Translations under genes and position numbers: made by a program | Shown: positions 23,466 through 38,131 of the stretch, piece by piece | Numbering within the stretch: position 1 is the first letter of the stretch | Layout: every line of letters starts with the position of its first letter | Assembly: GCF_018687715.1 (NCBI RefSeq) | Contig: NC_056760.1 | Location: 12,450,001-12,514,000, forward strand | Direction: 5' to 3' | DNA: 64,000 nucleotides | DNA from: Carya illinoinensis | Taxonomy: Eukaryota > Streptophyta > Magnoliopsida > Fagales > Juglandaceae | Notes under the pieces: model-generated | The model's input: the letters and a program-made list of their open reading frames with translations, nothing else | Told to the model about the DNA's origin: nothing | Databases searched by the model: none

Positions 23466-25745
23466 CTCTACTTATATATAAGCGAGGATATATTAGCTAT
23501 AGTATAGTACAGTAACTTTCTTTTCCATTTTTTAATTTTGTGTTTTATACGATTTGTCTTTTTTGCCCTTTTATGTTGTTCTTGTGTGTGCCCGTGTGTT
23601 TGGGGGTTTTATTGTCATTATAGGTTGGGGCTTTATGGTCATTTGGCACGGTTGAGTAAATGTCAGTTTTGTATTGATTCTGATCATTTCGCCCGTTCCT
23701 CTCTCTGGTTGTCCGTTCGTCTCTCTCGTTCGTCCCTTCGGTTCATTTGGGTTTTTGGGTTTTCTATGCCGATTTGCATCATTTCGACCGTCCGTCTCTC
23801 TCCTTTGTCCCTTCAGTTTATTTGGGTTTTTTAGTTCTCAGTTTTTTCTTCTCCGGCTGTTGTTTGGTGTTTGTTCTTTCGTCTTATGGGTTTTGGGTGT
23901 GTGTGTTTTGTTGTTGATATGGGTTCGGTTGCTTTGGGTTTTCTGGGTTGGTTTTCGTTAGGTTCTTTTGGGTTTTGTGGGTTTTTGGCTTTGGTTATGG
24001 GTGTGTTTGTTTTGGTGTTGTTTTCGGTTTGTTTGGTTTGGATTTTTCGGTTGTCTCATCGTTTTTTACCTCTGTTTCATCTTCTCCGTCTGGGTTTTGC
24101 TCTGGGTTTTCTGGGTTGGTTTTCGTTCAGTTGCTTTGGGTTTTCTGGGTTTTTGGGTTTGGTTATGGGTGTGTTTCTTTTGGTGTTGTTTTAGGTTCGT
24201 TTGCTATGGGTTTTTCGATTGTCTGTTTGTTTCTCACTTCCATTTCATCTTCTTCGGCTGGGTTTATTGATGGATGTTCTCCGACCGTTTGTTTATGGTT
24301 TTTGGGAACGTTCGAGGAGGGAAAAAAAATTCATTTTTGGGTGTTGCATTTTCTGGGTTTTTTCATGGTTGTTGTCCGAACGTTTCTTTATGGTTTTTGG
24401 GAAGGAAAAAATTGTTTTTCGGTGTTGCTTTCGAGCCGTTTGTTCATTTTTCTCACTTCTGTTTCATCTTCTCCGGCTGGGTTTATTGATGGATGATCTC
24501 CGACCGTTTGTTTATGGTTTTTGGGAACGTTCGAGGAGGGAAAAAAAATTGTTTTTGGGTGTTGCATTTTCTGGGTTTTTTGATGGTTGTTGTGCGAACG
24601 TTTGTTTATGGATTTTGGGAAGGAAAAAATTGTTTTGCAGTGTTGCTTTCGAGCCGTTTGTTTATTTTCATTTGTTTATTTCATCTTCTTCGGTCATTTC
24701 TTTGATGTTTGTTGTTGTGGTTTCTGGCTTTTCAGATGGATCTTTTCCGATGGTTTCTTTGTGGTTTTTTCGAATGTTACAGAAGCGAAAAAATTAAATT
24801 TTTTTAAATGGTTTATGGGTTTTCAGATGCATCTTGTCCGGTGGTTTGTTAGTGGTTTTTTAAAGTGGTTTTCCCTGTCATTGTTTGTGATTTTTCGAAA
24901 CATGCCAAAACGAAGAAAAGAAATTTTTTTATGCTCTTTGTGTTTCTGTTTGGATTTTCCGTTCTCTCTTTCGTGTATCTGTCCTTTGTTTCATCTTCTG
25001 TTAGTTTTTCCATTTTGTATTTATTACTTTGGCTTTGTTTATTTTGCTGTTGCCTCTGCATTTTTGGTTCTGATTGTTTGTGTTTTGCTATTGTTTACAA
25101 GAGGAAGAAAAGTTCTTTTTGCTACAATTTGTTTCTGTGTTTGTATTTATTTTTATTTTGGGTTTTTATGTCAAAATTCTTTTTGCTACTCTTTCGGTTT
25201 CTGTTTGTGGTGGTTTTCTGTTTGTTCTTGTTCATGCCGTGGTCAATGATGTGTATTATTTTTAAAGTTGTATTATAGTTGGATTTTAATGTCGCCGTCA
25301 ATGATGTCATTTGCATTTTTGCTCGGTCTTGATCCGGTGATCAATGATGCATTTTCTTTTTGTTGTTATATTTTGATGTTGCTTTAGAGTTTACATATTT
25401 TTTCGACTTTTTATTCTTGGTGAATGATGGATTTGATATTTTCGTTTTTTCCGCAATTTTAATATTCGTTTAAACTTAACATATATGTGCCTATACTTAT
25501 GCTTTTGAATTACTGTATTAAATTAAAGTTTGCTTTTTTGTTTTATTTTTGGGTTTTATGCTAGAAGTTTTTTTGATATTATTAAAAATTAACATATATC
25601 TGTCTATATATACTTATACAGGTTTATTTACATATTTTTTGGGCTTTTTATGCTGTGATGAAGGATGCATTTGATATTAGTAAAAATTAACTTATATCTG
25701 TCTATACTTACACATATGTATGGATATATGGGCTTCTACTTCTAC
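23466..25745 (+). mobile_element. Helitron-type 5' segment, T/G-rich, with internal tandem duplication
   Basis: The first 190 bp or so (TCTCTACTTATATATAAGCG onward) recur at about 25,735-25,930, and part of the motif again at 25,931. These look like Helitron 5' ends in tandem or nested. Downstream is T/G-rich sequence with long Phe/Gly/Trp-rich frames. A block of about 215 bp (TTTATTGATGGATG, GAACGTTCGAGGAGGG, CGAGCCGTTTGTTCA) is tandemly repeated at about 24,240-24,450 and 24,455-24,670. I see no protein family, and the frames shift freely between copies, so I read this as leader or non-coding repeat. Confidence 0.5.
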
Positions 25746-25930
25746 TAATATATAAGCGAGGATGTATTAGCTAGGCTGATGTACAGTAACTTTCCTTTCC
25801 GTTTTAAAACCTTGTGTTTTATACGATTTGTCTTTTTTTCCCTTTTATGTTGTTCTTGTGTGTATCCGTTTGTTTGGGTTTTTATTGTCATTGTTGGTTG
25901 GGGCTTTATGGTCATTTCGCTTAGCTGAGT
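25735..25930 (+). repeat. Second copy of the 190-bp Helitron-type 5' block
   Basis: Matches 23,466-23,665 (shared AAGCGAGGAT, GTACAGTAACTTTC, TTTTATACGATTTGTCTTTT, GGTTGGGGCTTTATGGTCAT). The two copies are about 2.27 kb apart in direct orientation. Confidence 0.8.
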
Positions 25931-26924
25931 ATATCTCTACTTATATATGTATGCGTGTCCAATGTTGATGGGATGGCAACTTTGGTTACGGTTTAATTGT
26001 TGTGTCAGAGATTTTTTTTATCCTTTTATTAATTGTTTTGTCAGAGAATTTTTTTTTTTTACCCTTTCATTAATTGTTTTATTCTTCTGTCGTCCTTATG
26101 TTTCAGTTTAAGTTCTTCCTTTATCTTTCCAGTCAGTATCCTGTTCATGTTTCATTTCGTTACTTTAGTGTGTTTCTGCCCGTTTGTTCAATCTTCAATC
26201 TGATGCAAACGGAATCAACCTGTTTGGTCATATTTCTTTGTTAATTTACTGTTATAGTTTCAATATGGCGTAAAGTGATGCAGCTGTATTTACTTTTTAA
26301 TTTGTAGGCGTGTCAGAGATTTTTTTTTACTTTTTCCGAGATTTACCTCCTTCTGAAGGATTTCTCTGTATTGGTAATTGAAAACTCTGATTAATTTAAA
26401 ATAAACTGTCTGTTCTCTCTCTCCAAAAGTCATTTATTCTTTATCTCATCTTTTATTACTTGTCCTTTTTTATCGCGTATAAAGCTCTATATATTTATAA
26501 CTTCATTTATGACTTTCATCTCTATCATTTACTGCCATCGTTTCTCCTCTCTCTGCCGAAGTTCTTCTGGTTTTAAAATTAATTTTTCTGTTCAGTTCAG
26601 AAGTTTGCCTTTTTCTCGTTCAAGGTTATTTCTTAAATTGTTTGTGAGGTTCTATTATTTCTTTAATGATTGTTATATCTTCTTTTCATTTGTTTTTATG
26701 TTGTTTATATCTGGGAAGTTATCTTCTTTATATTTTTGTAGTTATATTTATCTGTTCATGTATATTTAAAATGTTTTTATGTTCTGTTAAACTGTTGGTT
26801 GTATGTTCTGTGGATGAGTTTTCTTGATTTATTTGAGGTTATATTTAATTTCCACTTCAGTTTTTAAGTGTTGGCACTTTTTCTGTTGTCACATCTAGGG
26901 CACATTCTTAGAATTTCTGCATTT

Positions 26925-27185
26925 TTTGTCTTTTGTTGTTTTCTGGTTTTATCCTCTAAGACCACAGGATCTTTTGGTCTTTTCAATGTGTTATTTTCAT
27001 TTTATCTTTCTGACACGACGAGATTTTTTTTGTTTTGTTGTTTTCTGATTTTACCCTCTGAGACCACGGGATATTTCGGTCTTTTCATTGTGTTATTTTC
27101 ATTTTATCTTTTTGAGACGACGGGTTTTTTTGTGTTTTGTTGTTTTCTGATTTTACACTCTGAGACCACGACTTTTTTGTCTTGT
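26925..27185 (+). repeat. Tandem repeat, about three 110-bp units
   Basis: Each unit carries TTTTGTTGTTTTCTG, then CTCTGAGACCACGGGAT or a variant, then CATTTTATCTTT. Read in one frame it gives a repeated Phe/Cys-rich peptide, but this is a by-product of the DNA repeat. Confidence 0.75.
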
Positions 27186-29194
27186 TTAGTGATGTTTTTT
27201 ACGGTCGGTTTTTAACTTGCCTTTGTTGATTTGTCATTTCAAATTTAGTTATACGATTGTTGGAATTTTGCTGATTGAAATTTTGGGCACTTTTTTTTTT
27301 GTTGAATAAGCATATATCTTCTGTTCACTGATGGTAGTTTTTTTTTTTTTTTTTGCTTTCTTTCCTTCTGGTCTTTCTGGTGTTCGTTTAACATTTCTAA
27401 TTTGTTGATATTTGCTGCAGGGAATCTGGATTTGTTGTTTTGCTAATCAATTTCTTGAAGGTTTGTGTCTTATAGTTATAATTTTGGCTGTCTATAAATG
27501 TTTGTTGATTTGTTTGAAAGTGAAGAATTGCATTATAGATTCAAGTTAATTATTAATAAACTTCATTTATTCTTATATTGGTTGTAATGTTTAGAGTTTG
27601 TATACTTTTATTACTTTATTTTCTGACATTGTAAGTTCAGTAGCTGTTCTTAAAGAAGTTGGCTAATTCTGCTGGCTGGTTGGATTTTGTGATGGTTCAG
27701 TTTTTGGCCATTTATACGAACTTATAAATTGCATGATATTTTGCATGCATAACATATACAAAGTTTTGTGAAGGTTATAACATATGCATAACATATACAG
27801 TATTATACTTTTTATAAATATTGTATATAATTTTTATTTGTTTTTACCGAATTCTGTAAATATAATAAATGTTCTTTTTTGTTTGGTTTTATTGATAACC
27901 TGAAGTATGGATGTATATAGTCTAAACGCCACCTTCACTAATTGTAGTGACTCTTGTATCTTTGGTTCTCTTTTTTAGTTATATAGTGTAATCATATCTA
28001 TACATATTAGATATAATTCTTTTACTGTTTTAGCTGTTCTGCCATTTGTAAAAAAATTATTTTTGTTTTCTTTTACATTTTGACATCTTCACAAGGTACT
28101 TCATTTTGTACCACGTCAAAACAAATGTGCCAAAAAAAACGTTCTGAAACATACAAGTACACGGAATGGTTTAATGCGATTTTACTTTCTTTTGATCTCT
28201 TCCGATTTTACTTTCTTTCTCTGAAGACATAAAACACTGTAAATTATTTTTAAACCAAGACCGGTTATTAACATTTCCTTTTTTTTTTTTATAATATGTA
28301 TTTAATTCTAAAATGAAAGGCTGCAAATATACGTTCCTTGTCTTTAAAAATAATAATCGAATGGACCACAATGATTTTACACGTTTTAAACTAACCTGTT
28401 TGAGTATTGTTCATGAGCTGCATTTTTTAAAATCTTCAAATTAAGTACAAAAAATTTGCGCATATTACACGAACCATTTTTACTACTGTTTATTTACTTC
28501 AATTGATGATTTAGCGTATTATATCTTTCTGCAAATAACTAAAGCAATCTACCTTCTTTCTGCTTTTTAAATTTTCTTTTCGAAACTGTTCTTCATGTTT
28601 TTCCCATTTCCGTGTTAAATTGAACATGTTATTTTATTTACAAAACGAAGTGTCATTATGTTAAAGCCGTATAAGTCTTTTTGCAATATTAATAATTATC
28701 TAATTCATAAAATTTCTATTGCTGCAAGAATGCCAAAAAGAGGAACCACTTATATTTATTTGGGCGAAGCCATTCTATGCATTAAGTGTTCCCGTAATGC
28801 GTCGGTGTGCATATATAATTTGTTTCAAAAATATTCTGAGAAATCAGTTATTAATCTCTTATTTAAAAAAATTTATATTGAGGTAAATAAATTTATATTT
28901 TATCTGTTAAGTATATTTTTAAAATTGTTTTCATTAATTTATAATTTAAGAGTTTTACCTAATAGTACTTAAACTTTAAATATTTAAAACATTTCTTCCT
29001 ATACAAGAAATAAAAATTAAATCTATTTAAACGGGTATATGTAAATATTTGGGATTTATTTAATTTACATTGTAAAATGAAAATTCATTTCGATCCCAGT
29101 ATAATATTTCCTATCACCCTTATAATAGATTTTTTAATTTTTTTTTTATATTTCTTGTAAAGGAGGAATGTTCTCAGTATTTTTAGTTAGAATT

Positions 29195-29451
29195 GTTATT
29201 TTTTCCGTAAAATTCTTATTAAATAATATGTTTGTTCCTGAAATTTATGAAATTAAAAAAATTTATATTTAAATATATTTTCGCTCATTTTCTAACTTCA
29301 AAAAATTTTTCGCTCAATAGCCAATTGTTATTTTTTCCGTAAAATTCTTATTAAATAAAATGGTTGTTCCTGAAATTTATGAAATTAAAAAATTTTTTAT
29401 TTAAATATATTTTCGCTCATTTTCTATTTTGAAAAAATTTCTCGCTCAATA
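29195..29451 (+). repeat. Two-copy tandem repeat, about 130 bp
   Basis: Both units share GTTATTTTTTCCGTAAAATT, GTTCCTGAAATTTATGAAAT and TATTTTCGCTCATTTTCTA, and differ by few bases, so the duplication is fairly recent for this region. Confidence 0.85.
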
Positions 29452-31237
29452 AACAATAAAAAACAAATTGAGTTATCACCAACCTGTTGTGATGTTCGTA
29501 ACTCAACTTAAAATTAATTTTTTCTTTTAATATTTTTCCAAACGTTACTTTCTAAAATCCATAATAATACCGCAATCAGAAAAGAATCGGTCGAACATAT
29601 TTAACTAAATACATTTCTTTTTAATTGGATACTTTTAAGGCAATATTCAGATCCAAGATTCAATGTGTTTGTTGTTAAACAAAAAAACTTTTATTTATAA
29701 TTTATAAATCATTTTTGATATAAAAATATAATATTAATATTTAAACACCACAAAACATCCATTAAACTAAATTAAAATTTAAAACGATATTAATTTTCTA
29801 CATAGTTGTATACAAACTATAAATATAAAGTAGGTTTATCATTTTGCCTAAAAAAAAACAACGATCTGGACCACATTTTTATACAAATAGTAAAAGTCTG
29901 ACTTACAACAAATTTTAGACAGAGAAAAAAAATTTTTGAAAAAAAATTTTTAAGAAAAATAAATTTTCAAATCTAAAATGTCACTATCTAAAAAACAAGT
30001 TTAACTTGCAACAAAAATAAGCTTAACATATAATAAACTTTAGACAAACAAAAACAAATTTTGAAAAAAAACTTTGGAGAAAAATAAATTTTCAAAAACG
30101 CAAAATGTGAATTTCTGAAAAACTATTCACAATTTAAAACATTTTGAATAATTATTTTTTTTAAAAAAATATTTTCGTACTTTTAGTTTAATTAATATAT
30201 ATCAAAAAAATTTATATGTTACGAGTAAAATGAAGGATTTAACTTTTTGACAAAAAAAAAAAAAAGTGGAGAATGTGATATGTATAAAAATAATCTTCAA
30301 ACCAATGAAATTTATTAACAACAAAATGTATTCAAAAGTAAAGGGATGGCAAAAAAACGAAATTCTATTCTAAAAGTTATCTTTATATTTTTTGACGGGT
30401 CTAAAAATTGAAAATATTAATCTAAGAAAACTTAAATTATCTTTTCAATATTTAATTCTTAAAAATTAATTCTCATTAATAAATTTTTGTAAGGTAAAGT
30501 TTTATTTGTAAAAAAAAATTTAATTAATAAAAATATAAAATGTACTAATTACTATACTTATCAACTTATCAAAACTTATAAAAAAATAATTATCTTCTCT
30601 GTATGTTTCTCTGTATGTTTTTATTGTATAATATTTCTTTAATGTTTTTTTAAAAACAAGCACTTTCAAAATTAAAAAAATTATTATTTATTCAGACAGC
30701 ATCAAATATTAATTGTAAAAAAAGTTATTATTCTTTTAGAATTTCAATTGGTACCAAAAAGATAAAAAGGTGAATTTTAATAACAAGTTGTTATATATTT
30801 GAAAGTTATATTTAGTTCAATTAATAAAATCGAATTCTAAATTTTATTTTATAATGTTTTGTGTGAAAAATAGGAAATATATTTTAAGTCAAAGGAGAAA
30901 AGTCAACAGCAGCAATTATTGGGAAAAAAAAGTTGTAAGTGATTTTTTATAATGTTGAAAAAAATCATGATATATTTTTTTACTTCTATAATATTTTTGT
31001 TTCTCAAGCTGTTACAATCTTTTAAATTATTGCTTCTCATATCATATACTAATATTTTAGAATTGTCTATCATAATAGAGTTTACTTTTGCCTTCATTAT
31101 TGATGTGCAATTTTTTTAGCCTCCAATTTTTTTGTTTGATTTGAGATGAGCATTACTTTTTTTAATCAAATTATAAAATATTTATTCAATTCATAAAATT
31201 AAACAAATTCTTACTATAACATAACATTTAAAAAAAT

Positions 31238-33982
31238 GTGATTGAAGCATTTCAACAAAATTCAAGAAAAAAGATGTTATACAAAGATTTGCCTGAAGAA
31301 AAAAAAGCAGAAATTCGTCGAAAAGCTAGAGAAAGATATGCTCAGAAAAGAGCTGCAAAGAGTAGTTTGATTGGACCAATAAATTTAGAGCCATCCAACA
31401 TAGATCAAGTCATTACATCTATTGATGGAACATCCAATGATTATCAGTCACAGATCTGGAATGCCGAAAATTATAATTTCCAACAGACACAATTGAAAAG
31501 ATGTCGTATTTCTGTTATTAACAACAACAGTGATGGAATTTCTTCCTTGCAAGGAGCATCTATTTCTACAGACATCAATCTCTCCATGACAGATTTAGAT
31601 GAATCTACATTTTCAAATTCTATGTCAGACTCTTCGATGATTCTAAATTCATATTTAGATTCATTCAATGAAAGTTTAACAAATGCACAGATTCAAACAC
31701 AAATATCTGAACATTTAACAATCCAACAGGTTTAATATTTTTTTCGCTATTCTGTTTCTTATTTTGTCGCATTCTTTTTATCAAAGAATGATCTTCTCGC
31801 CCAAATAGGATCCTTCTATTTTGCAAGTACAATCAGCTTTTCAAAGGGCCTCAACAACGACATATTTGGGTAAGTTAAAAAAAAAAACAAATTTTATTTT
31901 TTTAAAACATTTTATCCTAATTCCTTTTTTTCAATTTTAAGATAATAATTTAACAATTATTATTTTATCAACTCTAAACAATTTTCTTTTATTATATTTT
32001 TGAATCAACTTAATAGGTACAAGAGGTCGTCGCTCTTTTACACATAGACATATACTGCAAAATGTTCCATTTGAAGCTTCTTTCTTACCAAATATGTCAT
32101 CTTGTAGACATTGTAAAGCAAAGAAATTTTTCCATGAAACCAACAACTTCTGTTGTGCTGATGGATCAATCTCTTTGGCAACAAATGCTGTTCCTGAACA
32201 ACTGTATAGACTATTTGTTTCAAATGATCCTAAGTCTATCCAATTTCGGACATACGTTCGAACATACAATAATAAATTTGCTTTTAAATCTTTTGGAGTT
32301 AAATTTGATAGAAATTTGAGTCAGAGAAACAGAGGTATCTATACATTTCGAGTTCAAGGTCAGATCTATCATTATCTTTCTGATTTAATTCCTTCAAATG
32401 GTCGGCCTTCAAATTTACAGTTATATTTCTATGATATTGAACATGAATTCAAAAATCGTATTGTTGATTCAATAAGAATGGATCCATCAATTATTGCACA
32501 GCTCATGGATATTCTTCGTGTCAATCCATATTGTACATTTTTTCGTTCTCTTGGAGATCTACCAAGTTTGGAATATAAAAAAATACGCATCAGATCTGAT
32601 CCTGGTTTAGATCAACAGTATACAATGCTCTTACATCATCAGAAGTTGCAGCAATTTGGGTTGAAGATGATACTCTAGAGCAAGTAACACCTCGTGACAT
32701 CTTTGTTTATAAACATGTTGGTGAAAGTCACATAGTTCAATATTATTTTGGATGTTATGATCCACTTCAATATCCATTGTTATTCCCTTTTGGCGATATT
32801 GGATGGCATCAAGGTATACAAAGAATCAACAGACGAGGTGCATCTATATCTAATCATACTCATGCTGCACAATCAATTGATCCACACCAATCAATATCTG
32901 CAGAAGAATTACTTAAACGAGAAGAGCAAGGTTATATACACCACTCCAAATGATTTATATATTTCATCTACAATTTATATATTAAAATATATAAATTACT
33001 AAATTTTTAACTATGATTTTCTGTAGTTTTGAGGAGAAACAGAAAAGATCCATTTGTTTCATGCCGTGAATACTATTGTTATAAATTATAAATCAGAGAA
33101 GATGTCAATTCAATTCTTCTACTGTCTGGTCGATTGCTTCAACAATTTGTTGTCGATATGTATATTAAAATTGAAACATCAAGATTAGATTATTTTCGTA
33201 GTAAACATCAGAAAAGAGGACTTCCGCACATTTTTTGATCATCTTACATCGAGATTGGAAATTATATGCACCAGAATCTTTTGATCAGATTGTTTCTGCA
33301 GAATTACCTGACAAAGACAAGAATTTGCATCTATATACAGCTGTTATAAAACATATGATGCATGGACCGTGTGGAGCCTTGAATCCAACAAACGTGTGCA
33401 TGAAAAAGAATGGTCACTGCAAGAATAATTATCCAAGACATTTCGTGCCAAACACAACCATTGGGAATGATTGTTTTCCAATATATAAACGATCTGATGA
33501 TGGAAGAACTGTGAAAATTAGAGGTCATGATTTAGATAATCGTTGGGTTGTTCCATACAATCCTTATTTGCTTGCAATGTTTGACTGTCATATTAATATA
33601 GAAATTTGTTCTACAATAAAGGCAGTTAAATATCTTTACAAATATATTTACAAAGGTCATGACCGTGTTGTCTTTAATTTGGTTTCTGAACAACCAAATC
33701 AACAAATTGATAAAATTCAACAATTCCAATCAGCTTGATGGATTGCTCCACCAGAAGCAATGTGGAGAATATACGGATTTATTATCAATGAAGTACATCC
33801 AGCAGTTTACAGCTTGCATTTACATCTTGAAAATCAGCACCAAGTAACATTTCGAGCACATGAAAACTTGAACAATGTGATCAGCTCTAATCTTTCTGCA
33901 AAATCAATGTTAACAGAATTCTTTTCAATAAATCAAGTTGATGAAAACACCAGTCTATATCAAATGCCTTCTACTTTGCGTC
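31238..33982 (+). pseudogene. Helitron Rep/helicase protein, N-terminal and Rep part (broken)
   Basis: Intact relatives nick and replicate the Helitron by rolling circle. The first frame (31,238-31,735) is a basic N-terminal segment (KKAEIRRKARERYAQKRAAK). It splices, probably at 31,736-31,808, to QDPSILQVQSAFQRAST and on to a Helitron N-domain with a zinc-binding CRHCKAKKFFHE at about 32,100. Frameshift near 32,615. The frame resumes with AAIWVEDDTLEQVTPRDIF and QYPLLFPFGDIGWHQG. The Rep domain follows with KRGLPH (33,209-33,232), MMHGPCGALNP, DNRWVVPYNPYL and KYLYKYIYKGHDR, the last being the usual tyrosine-motif region. The HUH site is broken by a stop and frameshift, and the segment normally preceding it seems deleted. 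The gene runs into an LTR insertion at 33,988. Confidence 0.85.
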
Positions 33983-33987
33983 AGCTA

Positions 33988-36130
<2,143 letters not shown>

Positions 36131-37830
36131 AGCTATTTGCAACTATTTTGGTCTACTATAATCCAACAAATCCAAGATATCTTTGGGAACATTTTGAACA
36201 AGACATGTCATCTGATTTTCAATTAACTGAAGATTCTCAATCAAATGTGAGAATGCAAGTTTTACGCTCCATCTCCATGTCACTTGAATCAATGGGTAGA
36301 GACATTAATTCATTCCAACTTCTTGATCGAAACATTCATTTTGATGAAGATGAATTTTTGTCCAGAGAGATTGATGATGAACTAGCTGTTTTTATTCCAG
36401 AAGAGGATATCACTGCATCAACACTACTTAATCGAGAGCAACAAATTGTTTACAATTTGGTTCTAGAAAAGATTTTCTCAAATCAAAGTGCTGCATTTTT
36501 TATAGATGGGCCTGGCGGAACTGAAAAGACATTTTTATACAAGGCACTTCTTGCAACAATAAGGTCAAGACATTTAATTGCTCTTGCAACTGCTTCATCT
36601 GGTGTAGCTGCATCAATTCTACCTGGAGGTCGAACAGCACATTCACGATTTAAAATACCTCTAGACAGTAACAAAAATTCCATATGCAGTGTTAGCAAAC
36701 AAAGTGGACTCGCAAAACTGCTACAAATATCAAAATTGATTATATGGGATAAAGCTCCTATGTCAAGAAAAGAAGCAATAGAAGCATTAGACAGAATGTT
36801 GAAAGATGTCAATGATTCAGAACTATCTTTTGGTGGAAAAGTTGTTATATTTGGAGGAGATTTTCGCCAAATTTTACCTGTTGTTCCAAAAGGAACAAGA
36901 CAACAACAAATTGACGCTAGCTTGGTTTCTTCTTATCTATGGCCCACATTAACAAAAATTTGTCTGACTGAAAATATGCGCGCAAGATTGGATCCAGATT
37001 TTTCAAACTATATATTGGAATTAGGTAATGGAATGCCACCAATTACAATCGATGACTATGTCAAAATTCCTACAACCATGTTAATTCCATATCAGAATGA
37101 TACTACTTCTTTGGATCAATTATTAGATGCTGTTTTTAATGATATTTCAGAATATTCGGCAAATATTTCAAACATGATGAACCATGCCATATTGACACCG
37201 AAGAACAGTTATGTAGATGAGATAAACAATTTGTTGATACAGAGATTTCCAGGAGATATCAAACAGTATTACAGTTTTGATGAAACAATTGATGCATCTG
37301 AACAAGCAATCATGGAAGATTTCTTAAATACATTGACTCCAAATGGATTCCCTCCACATCAACTATTGCTCAAACAGAATTGTCCTATCATGTTGCTTCG
37401 AAATATTAATCCTTCTGAAGGATTATGCAACGGAACACGGCTGATTTGTCGTAATTTTGATCATAACGTCATTCATGCAGAAATTGCAATTGGCCATCAA
37501 ACTGGCAAAAAAGTTTTCATTCCAAGGATCCCTTTTTTGCCCAAATCAGATGAAAATAGTGGTTTTCCATTCAAAAGAACTCAATTTCCTATCAGATTAA
37601 GCTTTGCAATGAGTATAAATAAATCGCAAGGGCAAACGTTAGATTTTGTTGGAATATATTTACCTCAGCCAGTTTTTTCACATGGACAGTTATATGTTGC
37701 TTTATCAAGAGCGAAGACTATTTCTGAAGTCAAAATTTTAATACGACCAATCTCAATGGAAGAACCAGAGAATAATTCTACAAAAAATATTGTATATACA
37801 GAATTATTATCAATTGCAGCTTCCGATTGA
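36131..37830 (+). pseudogene. Helitron Pif1-like helicase domain (open frame, mutated Walker motifs)
   Basis: This is the 3' half of the Rep/helicase gene. A single open frame runs to the TGA before 37,831; its first eight codons (from 36,109) belong to the inserted LTR, so the true gene resumes at LFATILVYY. It is a superfamily 1 Pif1-like helicase: the Walker A region reads GPGGTEKT (36,508-36,531), followed by SSGVAASILPGGRTAHS, then IIWDKAPMS (Walker B region), FGGDFRQILPVV, and near the end NKSQGQTLDFVGIYLPQPVF and LYVALSRAK. The Walker A invariant Gly before Lys is Glu, and Walker B DE is DK, so ATPase activity should be lost even though the frame is open for about 565 codons. Confidence 0.9.
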
Positions 37831-38131
37831 AATTATACAGGTAATTAAATATTAATTTTATAATATATTTTTATCTCTAAAAGTAAATTATAAATTCATT
37901 TTTTATATATATTTCATTAATTTGTTGTTTTTATATTGCATTTTTAGTAATTTTATTTTTTATATGTTACTTTTTTATTACAACACTGACACATTTTTCC
38001 TTGTTGTAATTTGTAGCTTTTCAAGATGCGGCCAATTTTCACATCAATCAAAGATATTTCTCCAGCCATAAAAAACTGGAAAATCAAAATGATTGTCGCA
38101 GAAAAATCGCCCAAAAGAACTGGACAACACT

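Larger units (their letters stand above)
25932..31237 (+). other. Long AT-rich leader of the Helitron
   Basis: No gene is recognised. It contains a repeat of about 40 bp near 25,990-26,080 (AATTGTTTTGTCAGAGA), three copies of a 110-bp unit at about 26,925-27,185, and two copies of a 130-bp unit at 29,195-29,451. A splice-like TTGCTGCAG and GAAGGTTTGTG pair at about 27,412-27,462 could mark a leader exon. Frames such as 28,658-28,972 match no family. Confidence 0.5.

Noticed and set aside
23674..25278. Long overlapping plus-strand frames rich in Phe, Gly, Trp and Cys
   Set aside because: The DNA is T/G-rich with a 215-bp duplication. All three frames stay open by composition, and no known domain or consistent frame across the duplicated units is seen.
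28658..28972. 104-codon plus-strand frame in the Helitron leader
   Set aside because: Composition is AT noise and no family is recognised.
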